64,000 nucleotides of DNA from CAZXSK01 sp964642855 (GTDB lineage: Bacteria; Planctomycetota; Phycisphaerae; SM23-33): assembly GCA_964642855.1 (NCBI GenBank), contig CAZXSK010000008.1:1-64000 (forward strand), given 5' to 3'. Shown here piece after piece: positions 51,682 to 59,260 of this stretch. The notes beneath the pieces were generated by a model. The model saw only the letters and a program-made list of their open reading frames with translations. It made no database searches and was not told the origin of the DNA. A program made the position numbers and the translations under genes. The first letter of the stretch is position 1; every line of letters starts with the position of its first letter.

Positions 51682-53043
51682 TCAGGACGAAAGACTCAAC
51701 TGCTCCCGACCGCTCCCGACGACTCGGGCCTGCTGCTGACTCTGCGCCCACCACTGGCGAACTGCGCGGTGCTCGCAGATTGCGGCTCCGCCCATGCCGG
51801 CTACGATCCAGAATGGGGCCATCGACCGCAGATTGGCCATGAAACCGGCCGCCACCAAGCCCTCCAGCAGCAAGAACCCGACCATCATCGCCATCAGGAA
51901 GAACAGCGCCATCTCGCTCGCCGGAACGGGCGTTCCATCGCGAACGGCCATTCGGTAAAGTTTCGTCTCCCGCCGCGCGGCCAAAAACCGCAACACGAAA
52001 GCCACGATCAGGAACACCATTAGCGGGATCCCGTATACGACAGCAAGGTTCAGGTAGATATTGTGGGCGTGACTGTAGCCCGTAAGTGTCGGCACGGCCT
52101 TCGGGCCGGAGCCCAGAACCAAGCTCCGCGGAAGCAGAACGCGTATGACCTGGTCCCACAGATGCAACCTGTGGCCACCCATCGAGCCAATTCCTCCTCG
52201 CTCCGTCACTACGTCCAGAACTTTCCCGACCGTGATTGGAAGCAACATAAGAACCAACCCCAAGCTGAGCCACTTGCCGTTCCTGGTCGGAAGCAGAGGC
52301 AACAGGAAGATACTGCCAAGGAAGATCGTACCCAGCCCGAACAGAAGTGGCCCCCGAGACCTCGTAAGGTAGGCCGCCGCCATGGACGCCAAGAACAGCA
52401 GACCGTACAGGACCCTCTGAGACGTCTTGGTCGTCGTGGCAAACCGGGCCGTGAAGAACATAGCCGCCAGAACCATCGAAATGGCCGCCAGAACGGGATT
52501 GTAGAACATCCCCGTCGCGCGGCCACCCTCCTCGATCTGCGCTTCGGCTACGATCTCCCGGTGACGCTGGGTGATCGCAAGATCCGATTCCCGCGTCGGA
52601 AGCTGCACGTACCGGATGTACCTATTGGAAGAGCTGTACCACGAAGCCACGCTGATCAACGTCACCAGTATCAACGCCACCGTAGTCATCTTCAGAATAA
52701 TCCGACGACCTTGTATGTCCTTGCCCACCGCAAAGAAATACGCATACAACATCAACGGTCCCAACGCCTGCCGACGGATGTAGTACGGATACCGGTAGTT
52801 CACAACTGCCCCCAGAACCGTGAACGCCAAGAACAACAGGAAGAACCTGTCACGCGTAAGGCCTCGGAAAAGCGGCTCCGGGTCCGAGCACACCATCAGA
52901 AGCAGGCCCAACGAGATCGTCAACGCAAAGGGGGTCGGAAACAAAGGTGGGGACCAACCCGGCCAATGAGGGAAGAAGAAGAGCGTCAACAGAATGATTG
53001 CGGTCCAGCCATAGCGTATCAATCTAGAGCACCTCGACACCAA
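51682..53043 (-). CDS. O-antigen ligase/polymerase (Wzy_C family)
   Basis: 453 aa with ten to twelve transmembrane helices. YLTRSRGPLLFGLGTI and later GYSHAHNIYLNLAVVYGIPLMVFL are the two conserved parts of the Wzy_C domain (the S-R-G and H-N-x-Y-L motifs, with a large periplasmic loop between). Members either polymerise repeat units or ligate them to lipid A core, and sequence alone does not tell which. The start is TTG 53043 or GTG 53040, both with poor ribosome sites. A promoter with TATACT lies 56 bases upstream. First gene of the minus-strand operon. Confidence 0.85.
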   Translation of the reverse strand: MVSRCSRLIRYGWTAIILLTLFFFPHWPGWSPPLFPTPFALTISLGLLLMVCSDPEPLFRGLTRDRFFLLFLAFTVLGAVVNYRYPYYIRRQALGPLMLYAYFFAVGKDIQGRRIILKMTTVALILVTLISVASWYSSSNRYIRYVQLPTRESDLAITQRHREIVAEAQIEEGGRATGMFYNPVLAAISMVLAAMFFTARFATTTKTSQRVLYGLLFLASMAAAYLTRSRGPLLFGLGTIFLGSIFLLPLLPTRNGKWLSLGLVLMLLPITVGKVLDVVTERGGIGSMGGHRLHLWDQVIRVLLPRSLVLGSGPKAVPTLTGYSHAHNIYLNLAVVYGIPLMVFLIVAFVLRFLAARRETKLYRMAVRDGTPVPASEMALFFLMAMMVGFLLLEGLVAAGFMANLRSMAPFWIVAGMGGAAICEHRAVRQWWAQSQQQARVVGSGREQLSLSS

Positions 53044-53098
53044 ATCATTAGAGCTCCGAGCTCAACCTGCTGCAGAACCGGATATACGCAGAGGCTTG

Positions 53099-53126
53099 AG
53101 TATACCATCTAGTCTGACCCACGCAA
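53099..53126 (-). promoter_or_regulatory. Candidate promoter of the ligase-sulfotransferase operon
   Basis: On the minus strand TTGCGT (53126-53121), a 16-base spacer and TATACT (53104-53099, five of six). The start would be near 53092, about 50 bases before the ligase gene. Bases 53127-53333 hold no other signal. Confidence 0.5.
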
Positions 53127-53333
53127 GCCAAGAACCTTCCGCGCAGACCCGGTCCTGACGGCGGCGATCAGAACAGCACCCTTCCGCTGTCCGTATCGGC
53201 ATGCCCACGCCAAACCTTTGGCATGCACGCACTTACTTTTCCGCCGAACCTGTTTCCGTCGCTCCGGACTACCTCAGACAGTCCCCAACGGAGCAGGGCT
53301 TCTCCTGCGAAGGCTCGCCCGACCCAGCCAAAA

Positions 53334-55277
53334 TCACCCCCCGCTACCTTTCCGCAGGTCCCAGCAGTACACGCCGTCCTTCTGGCGGATGTAAATCCGC
53401 CCGTCAATCAACGGATACGTCAGCGGGTGGTGGTAGCTCGTCGTCCCCCCGCCCACGCCGGGCGTCCACATCGCCCCGCCGTCCATCTTCGTCACCTTCC
53501 CGCCCTCGCTCACGCGATATCCCGCAAACTCGATCACCCCGTGCGTGCCGTCGCGACGCACAAACACCAGGTCCTCGATCGCCTGCATGTACCCGCCGTT
53601 GCCCGGCTGAACGCCCTCTGCCTCGCTGAGCACCTTCCCGCTGGCCAGGTCCACCACCTCCAGCCCGCCGGTGAAGAGGTACTTCCCGTGCACCACCGGC
53701 TTGGTGTGCGAGCCCTCCCTGCCGGTCATCGGCAACTGCCAGAGCTCCTTCGGGCCCTCGGTCGACAGCTTCCAGCCCACGATGCAGTGCTTCATCGCCT
53801 TGCGTCGCTCGCTGCGGTTGCTGGCCTTGGGATCGGTCTGGGCGACCTGGGCAACAAGGTAGTCGCCCGAAATCGTAATCCCGCCCGGACCCAGGCCACG
53901 CCCGCGCGAGTTCAGCGCCGAAAGCCCACCGGGCAGCGACTGCTTCCAGACCTCCTTGCCGGTGCGGGCCTCCATGCAGACCACCTGCTCGGCGTCGCCG
54001 CCCCAGACCAGCCTGCCGCCCGTGCCGCTGACGAGATAATCCTTCCGGCCATGCCGCCACACCGCGATCGTCGAGTGCGAGAACCGCAGCGGCGACTGCC
54101 ACAGCCGCTTGCCGGTCTTCGGGTCGAAGCCGCACCAGGTCCTGCCCTGCGGCGCGACCACCACGCCCGGCAGCGCCACCACCGACGAACTCCAGTGATT
54201 GCCCCTGCCCGCACCGGCAAGCTTTACCTCCCACAACGGCTTGCCCGTCTCCGCGTCGAACGCGTACAGCCAGCCGGACATGCCGATGGCGAACACGCGC
54301 CCGTCGTGGTAGGCGGGCGTCATGTCGAACGGGCCTTCCTTGTGGTGCTGGTGGTTGATCCCCCGATCCTTCATGACCGCCTTCCAGAGCGTCTTGCCGG
54401 TTTCAGCGTCCATCGCAAGCACCACGTCGTCGGCAGCCGGGTAGATCTTCTGCAACGCGTACTCGGGCAGCTTGTCGACGTCCTTGCCTGCCTCCTTGGC
54501 CATCTGCTGGGCCTTCTTCTCCGGATACCCCCGGGCAGGGGACGGCACGTAGTAGGACAGGAACACCTTGCCCCCTCCCGCCACCGGCGAGGCCGAACCC
54601 GACCCCGTCCGCCGCGTGCCCGCATCCCGCCAACGGTCCATCATGCGGGAAATCGAGCCGATCCCCTGGCCGATATCGGTTTCCTCCGTCCGCCACATCA
54701 GCCGGGCGTCGTTGAAAGAGTCCACCAACTCCACCCCGGTCGGCTCGGCCGCCACCCCCCCGCCAACGGGGCCCAGGTACATCGGCCAGCTCTTGTCGGC
54801 GGGAATGTCGTTGACCTTCGCGAGCTGCTCGCCGGACACGATCCGCCCGGTGACCTTGCCCACCCCGGCGCCCGTGGCCGCGGTTCCGACGATCTCGCCG
54901 TCGGTCACGGCTGCGTCAACGGTGACCTCCACGATCTCCAGATTCTTCCGCATGCCGAAGGTCCGGGTGAACGTGCCCGTCAGCTTGCCGCCTTCGAGCG
55001 TGAGCACCCCGCCGGGCTTGCCCAGCCGCAGGCCGTGGTCGATGGGCAGCTTGCCCTCGCGCATCCCGCCGACGTACCGCCACGTGTCGCCTTGCTCGCC
55101 GGGGAGGCTGAACGTCAGGTGCACCACGGCGTAACTCCCCTCGGGCCGGGTGACCTCGACGCCCCGGATCTCGCGCGGGCCGACGTCGGGCTTGGCAGAG
55201 TCCTTGGCCTGCGAGAGGGGCGAGAGAAGCAGGCAGAGCGAAACCAAAGGCAACAGGCGATTGCAGGGGCGATTCAT
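53334..55277 (-). CDS. Secreted PQQ-type beta-propeller protein
   Basis: A 647-aa exported protein. A signal peptide (RLLPLVSLCLLLSPLSQAKD) is followed by a beta-rich domain of about 150 residues. Repeated PQQ-type blades follow: VVLAMDAETGKTLWKAVMKDRG, GWLYAFDAETGKPLWEVKLAGAG, WCGFDPKTGKRLWQSPLRFS, VVCMEARTGKEVWKQSL. These A-x-x-x-x-TG-x-x-x-W repeats form eight-bladed propellers, but the sequence does not show a quinone site or an active-site Asp, so it need not be an enzyme. AGGAG lies five bases before the ATG. A long intergenic region separates it from the divergent URO-D family gene. A second, less similar PQQ protein is at 59 kb. Confidence 0.85.
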   Translation of the reverse strand: MNRPCNRLLPLVSLCLLLSPLSQAKDSAKPDVGPREIRGVEVTRPEGSYAVVHLTFSLPGEQGDTWRYVGGMREGKLPIDHGLRLGKPGGVLTLEGGKLTGTFTRTFGMRKNLEIVEVTVDAAVTDGEIVGTAATGAGVGKVTGRIVSGEQLAKVNDIPADKSWPMYLGPVGGGVAAEPTGVELVDSFNDARLMWRTEETDIGQGIGSISRMMDRWRDAGTRRTGSGSASPVAGGGKVFLSYYVPSPARGYPEKKAQQMAKEAGKDVDKLPEYALQKIYPAADDVVLAMDAETGKTLWKAVMKDRGINHQHHKEGPFDMTPAYHDGRVFAIGMSGWLYAFDAETGKPLWEVKLAGAGRGNHWSSSVVALPGVVVAPQGRTWCGFDPKTGKRLWQSPLRFSHSTIAVWRHGRKDYLVSGTGGRLVWGGDAEQVVCMEARTGKEVWKQSLPGGLSALNSRGRGLGPGGITISGDYLVAQVAQTDPKASNRSERRKAMKHCIVGWKLSTEGPKELWQLPMTGREGSHTKPVVHGKYLFTGGLEVVDLASGKVLSEAEGVQPGNGGYMQAIEDLVFVRRDGTHGVIEFAGYRVSEGGKVTKMDGGAMWTPGVGGGTTSYHHPLTYPLIDGRIYIRQKDGVYCWDLRKGSGG

Positions 55278-55827
55278 GATGTCTCCTTGTTCGTCGTCTC
55301 CGGGCTGGCCCGCCGGCAAGACATGGAACCACCCCGCCCGGCCGACGGACCGGGTAAATCTGAGCCTTCGTGGATAGCCCCAACCGTGCAATCTCCTCTG
55401 CCGATACACCCCCCCTGCGGCTACCTTCGTTCCTCGATTGCCACAGGCCCAGCCTCGACGGCGTAGCTGACCAATGGGCGGCGCTGACGCCCCACATCGC
55501 GCAGGTGCTCTGCCCAGCAGGATCGCGGCATTCGCGCTCTTGACGGCCATTCTTTTCCGGAGCCGTCTGCGCGCGCCGGCGGCTCCGACGATCCTCGGTG
55601 CCCCGTCAAGAAATCCACATTTCCTAACCGGTTGCGAACCGAACGTGTTGCCGGAAACCGGTCGCGTGTTGCGGAACGTTCCGCGTCGACATTTCCGGGG
55701 CGCAGTCGGAAAGGGTAGAGGGCGCCCATGGTGCGTCCGTGCGGATACAGATACCCGGAAGAGCCCACGCCGATCAAAATGCTCCGATCAGACGCAAAAC
55801 CGAAACAGACCCAACGCCCACCGATTT

Positions 55828-55861
55828 CATCAGTGGGAGACCGTCGCCCATCAGTGGGAGA
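55828..55861 (+). repeat. Direct repeat pair, 21-base period
   Basis: Two identical 13-base copies CATCAGTGGGAGA, starts 21 bases apart, which is two helical turns. Such pairs are often adjacent protein-binding sites on one DNA face. Confidence 0.6.
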
Positions 55862-55958
55862 TCCTGATCGAAGGTCGATCGCGTTTTCGGGACGTCGAAC
55901 GAGTTTCACGGAGTCCTGCACGAACCTGTACGAAACTGTCCCGTTCTTGCCGGCCCTT

Positions 55959-56028
55959 GCCGATTCCTGCCGGCTGGGTACCGCCACGGCCGATTCCTGC
56001 CGGCCGCTGCCGGCCACGGCCGGCCGTG
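55959..56028 (+). repeat. Direct repeats plus palindrome
   Basis: Two identical 16-base copies of GCCGATTCCTGCCGGC, starts 30 bases apart, followed by further TGCCGG units and the palindrome CACGGCCGGCCGTG. They lie 264 bases or more upstream of the URO-D gene. Confidence 0.6.
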
Positions 56029-56291
56029 AACAGATATCGCCAAACGCATATGACGCTAAGGACAGAACAGTACATCGGTTGCGTATCCATCGCACGCAGA
56101 AGATGGTCCGGCCGGACGTTCGCAAGCCCGGGCGGACGCCGCGGCGAGCGCCGGACAGGAACTCCGGCGGGTTGCACCATCGCACGACCAGAGATAGAGT
56201 TTCGGCCACGCGGGGCAGGCGGATGCCACAGAAAGAGATACGGGCCGGTGGCCTCGAACCGGCCGAGGCACGCAACCACGGAAAGCCATCC

Positions 56292-57359
56292 ATGCACAAC
56301 GACATCACGGTCTTCCACGACACGGTCCACTTCCGCGAGCCGTCGCGGGTGCTGTACCACTTCGGCTGCACGCCGGACCTGAAGCGCAGGCTGGCTGAGC
56401 ACGTAGGCGGCGACGGCGATTACGCAGCCCATTACGGGCTGTTCAAGCCCTGGGGCCTGGGGCCGAGGCGGCCGGACGACCTGCCGCGGCTGGATTTCTC
56501 GCGATGGTGGAACGATCAGGACCTGCCCGACGACGCCCAGATCAACGACTGCGGCGTGGCGGTGGTGCCCAGCGGGTTCTACCACTTCACGGGATTCATC
56601 TCGCCGCTCCGCAACGCCGACAGTCTGGCGGAGATCGAGGAATTCCCGATCGACGACGTCACACAGTGGGACACGTCGCACTACCCCGCCGCAATCGCCG
56701 AGGCCCGCCGCGAAGGTCGCGTGGTCAGCGCCTGGGCGGGTCACATGTACGAGATCGCCTGGCAGATCCGGGGCTACGAGCAGTTCCTGATGGACCTCGT
56801 GGACCGCCCGGCGTGGGCGGAGAGCCTGCTGGACCGCCTGATGCACAACAACATCTTCCGGGCGGTGGAGGCAGCCAAGGCCGGCGCCGACGCAATCTAC
56901 TGTGGCGACGACGTAGCCAACCAGCAGGCCATGATGTTCTCGCCGGCGATGTGGCGGGAGCTGATGCTCTCGCGATGGCGGAAGGTGTGGGACGCAGCCC
57001 GGGCGGTGAACCCGGAGATCGTCATCCACTACCACAGCGACGGAAACGTGCTGCCGATCGTCGACGATCTCGCCGAAGCGGGGCTGACCGTGCTCAACCC
57101 CGTGCAGCCGGAGTGCCTGGACGCCGACGAGATCCGCAGACGTCAGCCCGGGCTTGCCTTCGACGGCTGCATCGGCACCCAGAGCACCATGCCCTGGGGA
57201 ACGCCGGAGGACGTGCGGGCCCGCGTGCGGGAGTGCATCGAGAAGTACGGCCGGGGCGGCGGGCTGATTCTTTCGCCGACGCACATCCTCGAACCGGAAG
57301 TGCCCATCGCGAACATCGAGGCGTTTGTCCATGCGTGCAGAGAATTTGGCCAGGCCTAG
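56292..57359 (+). CDS. Uroporphyrinogen-decarboxylase-family protein (methyltransferase-like)
   Basis: A 355-aa URO-D superfamily protein. The region GADAIYCGDDVANQQAMMFSPAMWRELMLSRWRKVWDAARA and then IVIHYHSDGNVLPIVDDLAEAGLTVLNPVQPECLDADEIRRRQP, with FDGCIGTQSTMPWGTPEDV, is typical of the MtaA/MtbA-type corrinoid methyltransferase branch rather than of HemE. A true HemE would show the N-terminal RQAGRYLP motif, which is absent. Substrate unknown; planctomycetes carry many such genes. A longer frame begins at 55728 but has no family similarity before the ATG at 56292. The stop codon overlaps the convergent gene's stop (CTAG). Related to the gene at 61.6 kb. Confidence 0.8.
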   Translation: MHNDITVFHDTVHFREPSRVLYHFGCTPDLKRRLAEHVGGDGDYAAHYGLFKPWGLGPRRPDDLPRLDFSRWWNDQDLPDDAQINDCGVAVVPSGFYHFTGFISPLRNADSLAEIEEFPIDDVTQWDTSHYPAAIAEARREGRVVSAWAGHMYEIAWQIRGYEQFLMDLVDRPAWAESLLDRLMHNNIFRAVEAAKAGADAIYCGDDVANQQAMMFSPAMWRELMLSRWRKVWDAARAVNPEIVIHYHSDGNVLPIVDDLAEAGLTVLNPVQPECLDADEIRRRQPGLAFDGCIGTQSTMPWGTPEDVRARVRECIEKYGRGGGLILSPTHILEPEVPIANIEAFVHACREFGQA

Positions 57360-58861
57360 TTGGCAGCCGTGCCGACCGAGTCCTGCCCGGCGTCCGCCGG
57401 ACTCGGATTCTGATCCGAGGCGAGCAGCGTCGAAGCAACGACAACCAGAACCGGAATGGCCGGAACGTTGTAGCGTGCCTGCACCTCGAACAGCAGGTGA
57501 ATCGCCAGCAGCGAAAGCACGAACCCAAGCGCGGGCAGCAGACGGCGGTTCTGCCAGGGATGCGTGCGAACGCTGGCGACGACACAAAGGACCAGCAGAG
57601 CAACCCAGGCGGTGTTGATGACAGCCTTGATAGCCATCCGAAGCGTTTCATGGACCGCACGCGGCACGCGCGGGCTGATTGCCGTCGCGATGTTCGTACT
57701 TGAGACACCCCACATGTACGCCTGCTTGCGGGCGATCAACGTCAGGCCATCCACCGGATGGCTACCAAGCCAGCGCAGGGCAGCCCTGCGTCGCAGACGA
57801 TCCCGAGCCACCTCGTCGGTCTCGCCGGGCAGAGGTTCGCGACGTGACCACAGCCCGTCGGACTCGGGATTCAGCCCGTTGTACAGGCAGTATCCGCCGT
57901 TCGTCGACACCGGAACGAATGCCCCGAGCACGCGAAAGTTCCGCGCGGTCCACGGCGCGACGACCGCGGCCATGAGCACGACGGTCACCACGAACCAGAC
58001 AACCGACCGCCAACCGAACCCGGCCAGCAGCCAGCACACCAGCATGATGCCCGGCAGAAGCAGCAGCGTTGGCCGAACCAGTGCTCCGGCACCGGCAAGC
58101 AGCCCGAGCCCCGCCACCGCGATCACCTTCCTGCGTCCGGAACCGATGGAGACGGCCCCCAGATCGGCGAACGCGCAAACCAGAACGGTCAGGATGGGCG
58201 TAGTATGAACCCGCGGAGCCGTAAACACCAGCGTGGGCATGAGCGATGCCAGCAGGGCTGCCCACCGCCCTGCCTGCTCGCCAGCCACGCGGCGTGCCAC
58301 GTCGTAGACGAGCAGCACCGCAGCCGTGCTGAGCAGCACTCCCAGCACGTACCCGCTGAATGCATGGGCCGTCGTCAGGCGATACCACCCAGCCAACACG
58401 TAAGGAAAACCGGGAGGCAAATGGGCGGTCTGTCCGTATTCTCCGCTCGCGAGAATCTGCCGGGCCAGGTCGTGGTATGCCGCGGAGTCCGAAGTCAGTT
58501 GCACGGGCATGATCACCAGCACCGCGAGGCGCAGGAATGCTGTCAGAGCGGCCAGGAAGATCAGATATCGCCACAGCATCGGACGGCCGATCCACCGGTT
58601 GCACACCCGGCAAACGGTGCGACGAAGCAAGACCCCGCCGCAGCACGCTCCCAGCACGACAGGCACATACCCCAGTGGCTGACCCTTCAGCCACGGAAAC
58701 AGGAGGACGCTGAAGATCCACACGCCACAGAAGGACATCCAGAGCAACGCCCCGGGCAGTCGAAGCCAACCCGTAATGGAATCGCCCCGCGCTAACCGCT
58801 CACCCTCCGGCGGCTGGGAGCAAATCAACACGCCAAACCCGGCAAGGCCTTCCCCGGCCAT
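57356..58861 (-). CDS. GT-C type membrane glycosyltransferase (ArnT/PMT-like)
   Basis: About 501 aa with eleven or more transmembrane helices. The first periplasmic loop has VIMPVQLTSDSAAYHDLARQILASGEYGQTAHLPPGFPYVLA, where the Asp before the S-A-A-Y segment matches the catalytic acidic residue of ArnT/PMT relatives. LVRPTLLLLPGIMLVCW and VAPWTARNFRVLGAFVPVSTNGGYCLYNGLNP are further family blocks. It would transfer a sugar from a polyprenyl-phosphate donor on the outer face of the membrane. The start at 58861 has AGGGG about eight bases upstream. It ends overlapping the URO-D gene stop. Confidence 0.8.
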   Translation of the reverse strand: MAGEGLAGFGVLICSQPPEGERLARGDSITGWLRLPGALLWMSFCGVWIFSVLLFPWLKGQPLGYVPVVLGACCGGVLLRRTVCRVCNRWIGRPMLWRYLIFLAALTAFLRLAVLVIMPVQLTSDSAAYHDLARQILASGEYGQTAHLPPGFPYVLAGWYRLTTAHAFSGYVLGVLLSTAAVLLVYDVARRVAGEQAGRWAALLASLMPTLVFTAPRVHTTPILTVLVCAFADLGAVSIGSGRRKVIAVAGLGLLAGAGALVRPTLLLLPGIMLVCWLLAGFGWRSVVWFVVTVVLMAAVVAPWTARNFRVLGAFVPVSTNGGYCLYNGLNPESDGLWSRREPLPGETDEVARDRLRRRAALRWLGSHPVDGLTLIARKQAYMWGVSSTNIATAISPRVPRAVHETLRMAIKAVINTAWVALLVLCVVASVRTHPWQNRRLLPALGFVLSLLAIHLLFEVQARYNVPAIPVLVVVASTLLASDQNPSPADAGQDSVGTAAN

Positions 58862-59016
58862 CGGTCGTCCCCTTTCGTCGAACGCTGATGGCCCTTCGCG
58901 CATCCAGGTGGCGATTCACCGACCGCCCATGACCCCCAATGCCCCCATACCACAAATCACCCGGAGAACGAAGTCACTGCCGGGTCGGGTATCGCCTGCC
59001 CTTCGCAACGAGCGAG

Positions 59017-59226
59017 CACGCAGAAGGGCTCGATACTTCTTCTGGAGTATAGGCGCCCCTGTGGGAGGCCANNNNNNNNNNNNNNNNNNNNNNNNNNNNN
59101 NNNNNNNNNNNNNNNNNNNNNNNNNNNNNNNNNNNNNNNNNNNNNNNNNNNNNNNNNNNNNNNNNNNNNNNCACGCAGAAGGGCTCGATACTTCTTCTGG
59201 AGTATAGGCGCCCCTGTGGGAGGCCA
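59017..59226. other. Assembly gap of 100 N with 55-base duplicated flanks
   Basis: Ns occupy 59072-59171. Bases 59017-59071 are identical to 59172-59226. As at 10.2 kb, the two contigs probably overlap and the true spacer is about 155 bases shorter. The gap falls between genes (58862-59260), where I see nothing else. Confidence 0.93.
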
Positions 59227-59260
59227 GACAACCCCCGCGTCGAGGAAAAGCCAAACGGTC

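Larger units (their letters stand above)
55278..56291. other. Long divergent intergenic region with short direct repeats
   Basis: About 1 kb without a supported gene. CATCAGTGGGAGA occurs at 55828-55840 and 55849-55861, 21 bases apart. GCCGATTCCTGCCGGC occurs at 55959-55974 and 55989-56004, 30 bases apart, within a stretch rich in TGCCGG. A 14-bp perfect palindrome CACGGCCGGCCGTG follows at 56015-56028. The overlapping open frames here show no family character. Confidence 0.6.

Noticed and set aside
55421..56371. Overlapping frames of 300 codons on both strands in the 1-kb spacer before the first URO-D gene
   Set aside because: The region contains short repeats and low-complexity GC words. 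None of the frames shows conserved motifs, and the true URO-D start at 56292 explains the plus-strand frame.
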